DNA of 64,000 nt from Ottelia alismoides (GCA_037367405.1 JAZKJV010000387.1:992001-1056000), one strand, 5' to 3'. Positions 21,740 through 34,049 are shown, counted from the stretch's first letter. Made by a program: numbers and translations. Notes: a model not told the origin generated them from the sequence alone.

Positions 21740-23597
21740 TAGGGATGCAAACGGACGGATACGGATATAGGTATTATCATATCCTTATCTGTTTCAAAAT
21801 ATGGATACGGATACGGAAATGGATATCATACGGATATCGAAAATTGAATATCGTATTCTTAAATACGGATACGGATTCGAAATCTGATAATCATGATTCA
21901 GATACGGATATTTAAGAAACGGATACGAATTATCCTATAAATATTAAGTGCCTCCTCATACTTTTAATTAGAAAGGATATCTTTAAGAACTTGTAATTGA
22001 TGGATGACTAATCTTAAATTTAATAAACTTACAATGTTACATAATAAATAAGAAAATAAATTAAAATATTGAATTAAATAAATTAAATACCAAGTCATGT
22101 TGGGTGTGGGATTCAGATATGGATGGTTATGTCTTTTATATAAAATTTTACATATATGCCCATCAGGATATCTATATTAGCACATAGATGCTCATGTCAT
22201 AAGTGACTCAGATAATACGGATATCCGTATCCGTATCTGGAAAAAATACAGGGATTTTTATACCCATAATCCTGAGTAATTTCGCAATAACATTCATAAC
22301 CCTGTATAATCGCGAATTACATGAGAAACCCTGAGTAATGCTTAACTCTTACATGACATAGCCATGTGTCATGTTCCGTTTGAGATGGCCGTTATGTCTG
22401 ATGGTTTCCGTTAGAAAAATACCAAACTGCCCTAAATATAAACTCTTATTTGCAAAACATGCCACAGAAACTTCCCTCTTCCCATCCCGTGCTTGAAGGC
22501 AGCGGTCCCCATGATATGATATTTGCATTTTTAATGTCCATAGTAATGGTTTAAGAATACAGGCGATTGATATTAGAATGGTTTAAAAATATTAGAATGA
22601 TTTCAGATGTTTGATTAATTTAAAGTGTATTAAACTAGAATTTGCTCTCTTCAGTATTGGACCGCGGTGGATATGAAGTTCAGCATCCTAGCGGCAAGGG
22701 AGGGCATCACGGAGGAGGAGGTGGTGGCAGCGGAGACCATCATAGAGGACGAGGAGGTGCCGAGGGTAACCACGGAGAATATGAAATCGAACATGATCCG
22801 GTGGCCGGCGCTACTGCTGCAAGCACTTCCTATTTCGTTGCCAGAAATGGTGTGGCAATGGTAACTCCCCACCTGTATCCCTCACGTTGACCTTCACCCC
22901 GCGGCAATGGCAACTCCCCACCAATGGTCGATCACCGAAGCCACCCCCCCCCCCCCCGCGTGACCTGCATCCCTGCCCCCGCCGTCACCCTGCGCGTGAG
23001 ACATGCACGCCCGCCGTCAACCGACCCTGACCCTGCGCGTGAGACCTGCACCCCCGCCGTCAACCGACCCTCCAACCCCACCCCCCCTCCACCATCACCG
23101 AACTGCCGCAGCCTGCTACCGTCAATCCACCTGCAGCATTTCCCTTCGCTATCTCTATTCTTCAACCAAAATTTAGAGATACTTATTTTTTATTTAGATT
23201 AAATTTTAGCCGTTGGATCGTTGGTTAGTTTGATTAACTCAATCATCTGGTTGAGTTAACGAAGTAAAGTAACGGAAGATTACAGGTGTAAGAAGACACA
23301 CTTATTTAGGGTCCTCAGCGTAATTTGCGATTATGCGAGGTTATGAATGTTATTGCGAAATTACTCAAGGTTATGGGTGTAAAAATCCCAAAAATATATA
23401 CATCTGTATCCGTATCTGTATCCGAAAAAATTTCTATAATGTTATCTGTAACGAATCCGTATCTATAAAAAAATTAAAACTAGTATCCATATATGTATCC
23501 GTATCCGCTAAAATCCGGAAATGTATATCCATATCCGCTTAAAAGCGGATACGGTAGCGGACGGATACGGATATATCTATATCCGGTTACATCCCTA
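21740..23597. mobile_element. hAT-type element 1 with GGATAC arrays, split by MULE E2
   Basis: The ends are TAGGGATGCAAACGG and its complement (cggttacatcccta). Flanks GTTGTCAG (21732-21739) and GTTGCCAG (23598-23605) form an 8-bp duplication with one mismatch, the size made by hAT transposases. The body is packed with ggatac/gtatcc motifs on both arms and has no coding capacity. Without the inserted MULE it is about 710 bp. Relatives: 28897-29672 and 59534-60281. Confidence 0.75.
22251..23389. mobile_element. Mutator-like element E2 with GC-rich cargo
   Basis: Inverted ends start GGGATTTTTATACCC and extend over about 100-150 bp. They are homologous to those of E1 (9736-10984). Flanks AAAAATACA (22242-22250) and AAAAATATA (23390-23398) give a 9-bp duplication with one mismatch. 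The interior 22640-23160 is GC-rich. It contains a stretch that reads as protein in one frame (about 22667-22860, for example LAAREGITEEEVVAAETIIE) and a C-rich tract. The source gene is not recognised. It sits inside the hAT-type element. Confidence 0.82.
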
Positions 23598-23599
23598 GT

Positions 23600-24030
23600 T
23601 GCCAGGGTATCCTGGGGTACCCTGGCATATCCCTAGCTCCAACCCTGTATTCCTGGGTTGGGAATACTTATATTAGCCCTACAATTTCTTTGGTATAATG
23701 ATTTTTAACCTTGTTTAAATACACTTATTAACATAAAAAACATATTATAATCATTAAAAAAGTTAATATAATATATAATCAATATCACATCACATCATAA
23801 TTATCATTCCAATAATCCCAACCCTCCAAACAACTACTATTCACAGGAGGATACTCCATCCCATCCCAAACCAGCCCAACCCAGTAACGAAACAGGCCCT
23901 AGTTCGTTTGGTTGCAAGGTTGAGTTAGGGTACACCGGTGTATCCCTCCTTCCAACCTTCCCAATCCTCCTCACAGTTTACTATTTACATGGTTACCCCA
24001 AGCCAACCCAGCAACCTAACGAAAAGTGCA
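23600..24030. mobile_element. MITE cluster related to 7265-7460
   Basis: Contains caaacaactactattca and catcccaaaccagcccaacccagtaac-like sequence shared with 7265-7460, then a second shorter relative from 23905 (gttcgtttggttgcaagg to ccaacccagcaacctaacg). Exact ends are unclear. Confidence 0.35.
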
Positions 24031-24265
24031 CTGCCACAACACTCCCGGCACGTTTAGTTGGATTCAAAGCAATATTTTTGAAATGGAAATCGCGTTAAAA
24101 AGTTGAATCGGATTGATCATGTAATTAAACTGCTTCAATTGGATGCTAATATCATTATTCTTTTAAATCGGATTAAATCAAATCGGCAAAGGAAAAATTA
24201 TTTAACCGTGTAACTAAACCGGAATAAATTAAAACGTGTACAAAATACACACTCAAATAGTCTTA

Positions 24266-24530
24266 GGCCATGTTCATTCGGAGAATAAGGTACGGAATAA
24301 GGGGTTAATTCTCCATCCGACACGATTATCAAGAATATGACTATTTCTATCGATATCCCATTATTTCACCTTATTCCACCCGTATTCCTATCTTTCTTCC
24401 ACTTTACCTGTCCTTATTCCACCTTATTCTCTTTATTCATATCTTTCCAGCCGAGCAAAGAATAGGCACTTATTCTCCTTATTTCTCATCCTTATTCCTT
24501 CTTATTCTCGAACCGAAACCGTTTCTTTAA
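24266..24530. mobile_element. MITE related to 7027-7262
   Basis: Left end ggccatgttcattcggag and repeated cttattcc units, the complement of the ggaataag units at 7027-7262. The right end near ctcgaaccgaaacc is an imperfect complement of the left. No duplication is resolved. Confidence 0.4.
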
Positions 24531-25290
24531 AATAAATGTAAAATAATAAAATAATGTAAAAATCTTACTTTATACATAAAATATTTTCTTGAATATGTAA
24601 CACTATATGTTATTTATATAAATATAAATAATATTTGAACTAAATACTCCAAGATAATAATATGTTAATTATATTTATTAGACATCCCTTTCAAAAAGTT
24701 GGAGTGGAGTAGTTGGTTCGTATTTGCAGTAGGTAATCAGATGTCATGAGTTCAACACTTGTCATAATTAAATTATTTTAATATAAATTCAAATTCAAAT
24801 TGTGGTTGAGTGGTTCAATTTATTGGGTTAAATCAGATACCAAGTAGCCGATTGGACTGGTGTTGAACCAAAATTTCATCAATTTGACATGAACCATTAA
24901 AACTAGTTAATCAAACCGGTCCAGGTCTGATGGACTGATGAACCGGCATGTCCGGTCTGATTTCAATAACATTGGTTCAAAGAGACAAGGGTCGGTAAGA
25001 TGTATAACTTCTTTCCTCCACAGTAAGTATTTATATGAAGATGACAATCGAAATGATAAGTGTGTTGTTATATCACATTTTTTATATATGTTATTATTTT
25101 ATGATGACTAAAATCTATTTTTGATATATTTTTTTGAAGGTGGTCACAAATATAATATTAAAGAAAACGTAAATCTACGTAATCAATTTTAATCCATGAA
25201 TGTTAGTAGGCCAAACCAAAATATGGATGGCATAATTGATAATGGTTTACCTTGGATAAACTAATAATCAAATGTTTCCACTTATGTTCC
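24531..25290. other. AT-rich intergenic DNA
   Basis: No gene found. A block at 24870-24975 contains aaaccggtcc-type phrases also present in diverged form at 58850-58920 and 63270-63290, indicating an ancient short repeat. Confidence 0.4.
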
Positions 25291-25293
25291 CCA

Positions 25294-27010
25294 CCCTTAT
25301 CTAAATTGCGGCAAGGGCCAAGAAAATTGTTTCACATCACCTATATCCTATAAACTTATTAACTCTTACATCACGGTTAACTCTAAAATCAACGGATTAT
25401 GTCAAAAATGATTAAAATTTAGCATTCATGTTTATTGAATTTACGGATATGCAATTGATGAATACACATCAGCACCCTCTCACCCATTCGTCTTCTTCCT
25501 CCTCTCTCTCTCTTCCCCTCCCCCGGACGGATGCAGCAGACTCTGCTGTGGCCTTTAGAGCCGCTCGATCACGATAGAACGGTTCCCACGAAATCCCTTT
25601 TTTGTGAGCTCGAAACAAGGAAATTAGTGAAAAGCGTTCGATCACGACTTCAAAGGTCACATCAGAGTCTGCTGCATCCGTCCGTGCAGCAGAGGATCCA
25701 TTTCCCCATCAACATCCTCTTCTCATGTACGCCATTTCCTCTAGAACCTCATGATCCATTGCCCATCTGGAACCCCATCATCCATTCCTTTCGAAGCTCC
25801 TACCCCCATCCACGACAAGGAGCGATCCACACAATCTCTCCAATTTGACTCCACAGTATAGATCTGTTCACACCTTTCGCGGTCTCTTTCTGCTGCACAT
25901 TACCTTACACTGCAGAGTACTCATTGCATGGTTTCTGCAGTGACGGAGACTACGAGGAAGGCAAGAGCTGATGAAGCTCAGCCCTACGATTGCCTCCAGA
26001 TTCAGCCAACCTCCGTCGATTGAGTGTAGAAGCAAACAAGGAGGCTTCTATCCAACCCTTTGGTCCTCTTCAAGACCTCTAGTACGTACGTCGCAACTCT
26101 AGATAACGGCCCGTTCGTCAGCAGCAACTCCATCTCCACAGTCGGTCTAGGTAGTTAGTCGACCGAGGCACATGTCCGTGACGTTCGTCGAAGACAGGAG
26201 CTTCGCCTCCGTCCCCTTCTCATCCGATCGAAGAGGACGTGGAGGCGTGCCAGCAAGAGCATGCCATCGACCTGCACCCTCCCCACAAGGACGTCCACAA
26301 GGACGTGGAGGCGCGACGCAGGGGCACGTCGACTGTGCGTTGCCTCCTCCTAGACCGGATCCTTTGCTGCAGAGATGTTGTAATCGTTTTTATTTTAAAT
26401 TTTTGCAATCTCTTTCCCAAATCTATCCTTATAGATTTAATCCCCGGTTAATATTCTGCATCTCATCCAAATTTCACTAAAATCTGATTTAATTTGCTAT
26501 TTTATCTTATTAGTTAAAAATCCGATCAATATTAAAACAACTTAAATCACATTAAAAAACGAATCAGGCCTTTCACCATTAAAATAAAATAACAAATTAC
26601 ATCAGATTTTAGCGAAATTTGAAGGACATATAGAACATTAGCCGATGATTAAATATGTAAGGATGGATTTTGGAATGAGATTTGAGAAAAAACCCATTGC
26701 ATCACCTCTATTGTAACTCTTGTTACAGCAGAGTATCATATCTCGCCTCGCCTCCTCCTCACGTGACCTGCACGCTTATTTTATGCAAGCATTGATGTGT
26801 GCTTGGAGGACAACTATCTCAAGAAGAAGGGGAAGGGGAAAAAGGGAATGAGACAATAAGGTGGAAGATCCACTATCGATTTTCCTATAATTAGATTAAC
26901 TCAAGATTAACCTAAGTGATTCGCTCAAATAAAGTTAAAATTAACAGTAGAATTTGTGGTGTAATATGAGAGCATATCTGTGGAGTTTATTTGTTTCAAC
27001 GTAGTAATTA
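25294..27010. mobile_element. Candidate Mutator-like element F
   Basis: The right arm (26860-27010) matches the arm at 19855-19975 and resembles the E1/E2 ends. The left side (25330-25400) has the phrase attaactcttacatcac, also used near E-type ends. The interior 25480-26420 is much more GC-rich than its flanks and contains an inverted pair around gatgcagcagactctgctg (25529-25548) and its complement (25664-25680). Neither terminus nor a 9-bp duplication could be fixed, so this remains a candidate. Short frames inside do not resemble known proteins. Confidence 0.35.
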
Positions 27011-27487
27011 TGCATACGCGAGACCGTGTAATGCCATAGTGTGATCTGCGACAAAAGATCCTAAAATTTTTGCCTAAAGTAATATATCCAGATCACGGGC
27101 TCAATAAAAAAAGATGATCGACCGTTTGACTGAGCCCACCACTATAGGTAACAAATAGTTTGTCGGAATCAATAAAGACATATAGTTGTGATTGAAGAAC
27201 TTCAATAGAATATAGGGTAAATTACAAAAAAAAGGACTGAGCTTTACATAGATTCTCAAATTAGGGACTGCTCTTTATTTTGTACCAAATAAGGGATCAA
27301 ATTTTAACTTAACAGTTCAGTCCCCAACTCCGTCTAATCCATAAATTTACTTAACGAAATTGCCCCTCCGACCTCTTCTCCTTCCCTTTGCTATGACCAA
27401 GAGCACCTCCGCCTTTCCCTTCCCCTTCTCCCATGCACGCGCCCTACCTACATCAGCGACAACCAGACGGAGGCACTGCCGGACACC

Positions 27488-27515
27488 GTCAGGAGCATGC
27501 TGGGCATTCGCGGCG
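27488..27515 (+). pseudogene. Second copy of the active-site region in the left arm
   Basis: The sequence tcaggagcatgctgggc and following bases, encoding SGACWAFA, match the complement of 28240-28266. The captured active-site region therefore exists on both arms in opposite orientation. Beyond this block the two arms diverge. Confidence 0.65.
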
Positions 27516-27686
27516 TGTGAAGTTTGGCTGGAAGCAGTCCAAACACGTAATGGTATTGCCAGTTGTGTTAATGTTAGCAATCAACACAATACATTAATTT
27601 CAGATTAACAACCCAAAGTATCTCCAATATAGAAAAAGAAACCATCTAAAAATTTTATTGAAAATATAACCAACAGGTAAAACATC

Positions 27687-28280
27687 TCAAATCCAGGTGG
27701 GATAGTTGGGAAAGCCAGCAATGGAGCACAGCCCCTCCGGACCGGCACCCGGTGCCTCCCTGACGATCTTGCCAAAGCCGTTGTCCGTCCACAAGGTGCC
27801 CCACGAGTTCTTCACCAGCCAGTATTTGGTCCTGTCCGGTTCGACTCCGTATCCGATCAACGTCAAGGTGTGCCAATCCTTCTCACATCCGCAGCTACCC
27901 TTGTACACAGTTTTCTCCTGGAAGAGCCTCATCTCCTTGCGAGATCGCGCGATGACCGACACCGGCACGCTCGCTACAATCTTCTTGAGAGCAGTCTCGT
28001 TCTGCCGTGGGGCACGCTGGTAGCCGGTGATCGGAGCATAATGACCTACTCTTTTTGCATCACAAGGATCCTTGCCTTGCGTGACGTAGGGATAGTCTTT
28101 CGCTGAGGCGACGCCTTTGTTGCGCACGATGTGGTCGTATGCCTTCCTTGGCGAAAACCCTTCCGTGCAACCGTCGCCGTCCGTGCAGTCCAAGACTTGC
28201 TGCTCGGAGATGTGGTTAAGCGCTTCCACCGCCGCGATCGCCACGAACGCCCAGCATGCTCCTGATGAACAAGGCGTACG
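27687..28280 (-). pseudogene. Captured papain-family (bromelain-like) protease fragment
   Basis: The minus-strand frame is open from about 28280 to a stop at 27687. The active-site Cys lies in GACWAF (codon 28254-28256). Then come SEQQVLDC, NKGVAS, YPYVTQGKDPC and the catalytic His in DWHTLTLIGYG, and the catalytic Asn in WLVKNSWG. These are C1A peptidase landmarks; SEQQVLDC and NKGVAS recall pineapple bromelains. The signal peptide, inhibitory propeptide and the first part of the mature enzyme are missing, and no introns are seen. The Gly residues normally just before the active site are partly changed (CSSGACWAF). It lies wholly inside a Pack-MULE. A transcript could be made, but the product would lack the parts needed for secretion and folding. 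Confidence 0.88.
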
Positions 28281-28687
28281 TCGAGAAATGTGCGATTTAT
28301 TTAAGAATGCTCTTGGTCATAGCAAAGGGAAGGAGAAGAGGCCGGAGGGGCAATTTTGTTAAGTAAATTTATGGATTAGACGGAGTTGGGGACTGAACCG
28401 TTAAATTTGATCTCCTATTTAGTACAGAATAAAGAGCAGTTCTTAATTTGGAAATCTATGTAAAGTTTCAGTCCCTTTTTTGTAATTTACCCTAGAATAT
28501 AACAAACAAAAACTTCAAAAGTGTATGTATTGGTTATGGAGAATTAAACATTGTTGGATTCAGATGTCGATTCCACCACCGTGACTTGCAAGTGAGCCAT
28601 AAACTCCCGGATATAGGCATGGGGGTACATATCATCCTTTTTCATAATTCTAATTTTAAGCTGGTTATATTTTATACTACTTATGTT

Positions 28688-29824
28688 CAGTGCCGTCCCT
28701 GACATTTCATGGGCCCTAGGCAAAAGAAAAAAAAGAGACCCTTAATTTTTTTTGATAAGAGCAAATTATCCCTAGTGTGTTTACCATCAAGTATAAAATG
28801 AAACATTCTATTTTCGAGGAACAATCAACCCTTATATAATCTCATTAATTTTTTCACTTTAGCATTGAGTTATTCACCAAAATTTCGAATTCATAGTAGG
28901 GATGAAAACGGATATGAATATATCTGAATATTTGCTTACCCTATTCGAAAAATTACTGGATATGGGTTGTAAAAATTACTGGATACGAATATATTTGTAT
29001 CCGACTACTAATCGAATATGGATATATGTTGTACAAATTTTCCAAATACGTATGCAGATATGGTAATGGCTTGAATATCTGGATCCATATCCGGATATCC
29101 GAATACAACATTTAATATTGTTTTATATATTAGTTAATGTAATATACGCCACAACACCATGATATTATTAGCATTATATATAATATAATATAATAATGGT
29201 ATCTATAAACTTTCGTTTGTTTGGGAATGGGAACTAACAAAAGTTACGATACCCTATCCCCCTTTTGCTTCTAGTCAAGAACACATGTTACTTCGACTCT
29301 ACCTCTTGTCATGATGCAACTTATTTATATTTCATTGTTGTTTTTTTAAATCATTTTGAACTTTGATAGAAATTCAACTCGTATTCGTATGTGGTTTTTA
29401 TTCTATCCGTATTCGGATTTCATGTTTATTGGATCTATATTTGGTTTCATTCTTATTTGATTCGTATTTGGATTGACTCTTTATTCGATCTACATTCGGG
29501 TCCCCTCTTTATTTGACCTGTACTCGGATTCAAATTCGTATCGGTATTTTTAAGGATATGATTTCCTTAATGCATATCCGAATCATATCCATATCGGTAT
29601 TCGATAGAGATAAAATGAATGTGGATATGAAATAGGCATATTCAATCCGTATCCTATCTGTTTTCATTCCTAATTTATAGAGGCTTATTTTTTCATTTAG
29701 TTGTTTCAATGACAAATTCTATTTTATCCTTAACCTAAAAATCAAATTACATGCAAATATGGGCCCCTAAAATTAGTGGGCCCTGGGCAATTGCACTCCA
29801 AAACAATGCCCAGGGCCGGCCCTG
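28688..29824. mobile_element. hAT-type element with CAGTGCCGTCCCTG ends
   Basis: The terminal repeats are CAGTGCCGTCCCTG and the complement of CAGGGCCGGCCCTG. The flanks CTTATGTT (28680-28687 and 29825-29832) are a perfect 8-bp duplication. The subterminal gggccctaggc and its complement also pair. There is no transposase. About 776 bp of it is a second element nested inside. Confidence 0.9.
28897..29672. mobile_element. hAT-type element 2 with GGATAC arrays (nested)
   Basis: Ends TAGGGATGAAAACGG and its complement with one change (cattccta). Flanks ATTCATAG (28889-28896) and ATTTATAG (29673-29680) form an 8-bp duplication with one mismatch. The arms contain many ggatat/cgaatacgg and complementary gtatccg motifs. 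Same family as 21740-23597 and 59534-60281. Confidence 0.8.
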
Positions 29825-29832
29825 CTTATGTT

Positions 29833-30431
29833 TTCGATGATTTCTTATAAATGTGTGAAGTGTATATGAAGCATGCATGCTTCTTTAGGATTGCAAAAGA
29901 AACTCAAAGTTGCAAAATATCCTTAGATTACTTGATCTGGCACTTCAAATTTGTGGGTTAACTGATTTGATGGTGCAATATCATCATCCGCGGTACTCAT
30001 ATATGATCGAGCCCTCGACGGTTTCCTTTTCCTCCCATTAACATCATGGAGCTGCAAAAACCATACGGCTCACTAAGCACCCCAACAACAATATGAGATT
30101 GATGAGACCTCTACATTCTCTTTTTCCCCCAACACCAACACGAAGATGGTACTCATGATGCCAATATTGGTACTTCTTGACGACGGATTGGTTATTATGA
30201 CTTTATGGCGGCACACAATGCACAACCTTTGCATGAAAATATTTCTTGGGAATCTAAAATACCCAACTTTATCAAACGTTTAGAGAACTTTTGAAGGATT
30301 GACGTACCATTGAAGGCGATTTTTCACGGGTCTAAAGTAATCCACACAAGGCGGGATCACAATGTTGCTGAGGTGACCCGCAAGAAATCAGAGCTTCGAA
30401 CAATAATTAACCCACAACAGAAATCAAACAA
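29833..30431. other. Intergenic, nothing recognised
   Basis: No coding frame, repeat end or RNA gene could be supported. Confidence 0.45.
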
Positions 30432-30438
30432 TGATAAG

Positions 30439-33400
30439 TGATGCCGAGTTAAAATTTATTATAACTCTACAAAGGATGTGTATAGTGTGCAAGCGGTGTA
30501 GAGGTCGAACACAGGGAGCATAAGGGTAGAAGGGGCAATAATGCACAAAATGTGAATGTGATGATTTGCTTACAAGTGTGTTATTTTTGTGGGTTTTTTA
30601 TTTTCTATTTTTAATTTATTTTTTATTTTATATTTTTATATTTTCTTTTTCTTTAAATAGAATATATATACAATATAAGAGAAGAGAGAAATAAATATTT
30701 ATAAAAAGAGGTAAAAATAAGAAAAAATAAGGAAATGAAATCTTTTTGGACTTTTATATTTTTCTAATATTTTTGTGATTTTTCTATATTTTTCCTAATT
30801 TTATGGTATTTTTAAAGTCAAAAATACTGAAAACAGTGAATAAAATAAAAGTCTTAAATTAAACTTGAGAAATAAAATAGAAAACAATAACAAAAATTCC
30901 CCAAATTAATTTTAAATTTAAGATAATAAAATAAAGAAAGTTCAGAAACAGAAATTGTATTTTTAGGATTTTTTATGAATTTTTAATATTTTTATGAAGA
31001 TTTTTAGGGTTTTTATATTTTATGGGTTTTCTTTTGTATTTTTTAATGATTTTTGGACTGAAGTTAAAAGACACTAAAGACCCAAAATATATTTTTTGGG
31101 GAATTTTGCAAGAAGTTTTTATATTTTTTTATGGATTTTATAATGCAAACAGTAGAGAAAATGCTTGTCTTTTTTATTTTTTATAAATAATAAAATGCAA
31201 TAAAAATGCAAACTAAAAATATAGCATGAAAGAGTGATGTAACAGGAACTTACGATAATTTTTATGGATTTTTAGCAATTTAAAGATGCATGAAATAAAT
31301 AAAGGCAACAAAAAGAAATTGCAAACTGGCAAGGGTATTTATGTAATTAATGAAAGGTTGTAGGGCAAAATGCAATTTTCTCACAAAATATATAACGCAT
31401 AAAAATAGTTACATGACCAAATACAAATAGCCAAAAGCAGAAGGATATCCCTGCAAAATCGCTAGAGTCCACGTGCCAGAACACGAGATCTGGCGGGGAC
31501 TTACTTGCAATTATCAAAAACTCAAGGGATGATCTATAAAATACCACAAATATTAAAACGTGCAAGACAAGTTTCAGGACTACTTACAACAAAACACATG
31601 TCTTTATCTGCAAAATAGCCAAACGTACGTGCTCACGCACGTACGCCTCGCTGGCAAGGATAAATTTGCAATTTTAAGAAAACCGGGGTCCTTTTTATAA
31701 ATATTACAAAACTATTAGAACTGCAAAGGAAAGATTGAGTGCTATTTACTAAATACAAAAACGGGGAGGGTGAAAAATGCAAAATACCCTCACACAAGCG
31801 AATCAGACGGTATCGGCGCTGTCACTTATACGCGTGGCGTCTCCAGAGCGCATGATGCCCCTTCGCTTCAGACGGCTAGGATTAGATGTCGATGGATGAT
31901 CGGACGGTCACGGCGCAGTGAGATCCAATGGTCGTTGCACGAACTGGAGAGCCTTCACGATCCAATGGCGGAGGAGACCCGACGACGAACCGGGAAGAAC
32001 TCCACTGAGGCGAAATTCCTCCGGCCTTCCAGTGCCTCTACGGTGGTCTTCTTCGCTCCAAAATGGCTCGGCTTGCTCCTGCAGGGTCCCTGACTGGGAG
32101 CCTCAAAATGGTCGGAGGACCTCCGGTGTTCACCCGCGAAAAAGTAGGAGCGAGAGCCCTCCAGGTATCGTCGGCAAACGTGCAAAATGGCCCCAATCGC
32201 ACGTGAAGGTCCAAATACCTGCAGAAAAGGTTAAGAGGGTCGCGGGCAAACTGCCGCGACCCTCCAGTAGGAAAAATAGTGTGGGAAGGTGGAAAAGAAG
32301 CTTGTCGGAGCAAGCTCCGGCGAGGTGGTAGCGAGGATGATCTAATGGCTGAAAGGGCGAACGTGATGTGTGGATATGATCCTACGACTATGGAGAATAA
32401 AGAAATGCACGAAACAAAGAAAAATAAGAACCTCAAAGGTGTATACCTGAGATAGGTACCTCACGGCCAAGCTTGGCCGGAGATGGGTGGAGCCGCTCCT
32501 CGATCCACTAATCCTCGCCTCGCGACAGCCGGAGAGCTTCCTGTCACGTCACTCGATCCATGGCCCAAGAGAACGGAGGGAAATCGGGTCAAAAGAGGGT
32601 TCAAATGTGGAAGGAAGTGACGAGGGTTTTGTACAAACGGTCGGGAGCGTGAGAAGAACGAGGCGTATCTTTGAGAATCGATGATGATCAGCCGAAGAGA
32701 ACCCAGGGCGTGTAAGTTGGTTCCACGAGGAACGAAAGTCATGAAGTGGTTAACACGAGATAACGAACGAAATCGCCTCGAAAAAATCGCGAAGATAGGT
32801 CAAAAACCATTCTGACACAGAGCAGGCGCTGGGTCAGAGAGTTGACCCGCTGGTCAACTTTCCAGCCCTCTTGGTTGGTCCACGTGGACCAACCAGGAAA
32901 AAGCCTAGAAAAAATGCTTAAAAATCATTTAAAAATAGTAAATAAATTTATTATTTTTAGATTATAAAATAAAAAATATTTGTTATTTTCTGAAGTATTT
33001 TATTATGTTTTTATTTATTCTTTGGAGGTATAAAAATACAAGTTACCTTTTTAGGCTGATATAGGTATATACATATATATATATATTAATATTTTATTTT
33101 TATTTTGTATATTTAATTTTATTTATTTGTTTATTATAAAATAAATTTATAACTTATTTTTATATATCTAAATATATTTTTATTTTCTTTTTCTGATGTG
33201 TTTTGTATACTTAATAAAATATAAGTAGTAATTATATAGGTATATGTACAGGTATTATCCCTATTTATTATATACAGGTATTTTAATTTTATGTTTTATT
33301 TAGTGTTTTATTCTTATTTCAATGTACATATATATTATAGATAATATTTACAAAATTATAAAATTATAAAATTATAAAATAATGAGTAATAAATAAAATG

Positions 33401-34035
33401 AATATTTTAATCTGTACAAGTATACAATAGGGTTCCAAAACTCAACTTTCAAACCGTAGCTCCGTAAAATGCGAAACTACCTTCATTAAATAGCTTATTG
33501 AAAATTATATACAATTAAAGATGATTTTGATGCTTTTCGAGTTTTTATTTGAGAGATACCGATCTGGGAAGTTGGGATTCTATAATTTTATTCAGATCAT
33601 ATCTTTTTATCTCTACATTATTTTTCTATGAAATTAATTTTGTATTTTTATTTATTTAATTATCTACAACTTTCATTTACAAAGTTTCTTTATTTGAGGT
33701 ATAAAAGGTGAAACTGAAAATAGGTCCCAAAATGAATAAAGAATGAATTAAATAAAAGGGATTTTTATTGTATTTAGGCCCTTATCTCCCCCTACTTTAT
33801 TCCTTGTCGATGCCTAGGTCTTGGGGTTTTGGATCATAAAATACTTACAATATTTTATTCTTTTTGTTTTCTTTTGTTTATTCTATTATTTTGGCTTTGA
33901 AAACAGTGTTTTGTACAGTATTTACACACAAATGCATGGATGATAAAATGCCTAAATTAGCAGTATTTACACGCATTTACTAGGGTTTTTAAGGCCAAAA
34001 TGATAGAATAAAGATCATAAAATATAGATTCATCA
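30439..34035 (-). mobile_element. Probable solo LTR of an Athila-like Gypsy element
   Basis: About 3.6 kb, the same length as the LTR of the Gypsy element at 36902, and in minus orientation. Its right edge ends ATTCATCA, the complement of the LTR start TGATGAAT. The order of landmarks matches that LTR read backwards: the gaacacagggagc phrase near its 3' end, long AT-rich tracts, the gcacgtacgcctcgctggc phrase, a GC-rich block (31800-32900) ending in tggtccacgtggacc, then AT-rich sequence. No primer site or polypurine tract adjoins it. I could not find a 5-bp duplication, and the left edge could be 30432 or 30439. Confidence 0.6.
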
Positions 34036-34049
34036 TGTACTTACTCCTC

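Larger units (their letters stand above)
27215..28492. mobile_element. Pack-MULE carrying a cysteine-protease fragment
   Basis: A 1,278-bp element with inverted repeats of about 190 bp (27215-27405 and 28308-28492) beginning GGGTAAATTAC. It is flanked by a perfect 9-bp duplication TAGAATATA (27206-27214 and 28493-28501), the Mutator signature. There is no transposase. The interior holds, on the minus strand, most of a papain-family protease domain, and on the left a short second copy of the region around the active-site cysteine. This is a textbook Pack-MULE, a non-autonomous Mutator element with captured host sequence. Confidence 0.93.

Noticed and set aside
22924..23202. Pro-rich 92-codon frame in MULE E2
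   Set aside because: Low-complexity C-run sequence without conserved features.
24705..24775. tRNA-like head of a SINE (ggagtggagtagttggttcg ... gagttcaacac)
   Set aside because: The A and B box similarities are weak and no target duplication or tail could be found; the similar phrase at 63720-63790 is equally degenerate.
31918..32331. 137-codon frame in the solo LTR
   Set aside because: Falls in the GC-rich block of the LTR and has no domain; the same block of the intact element also gives chance frames.
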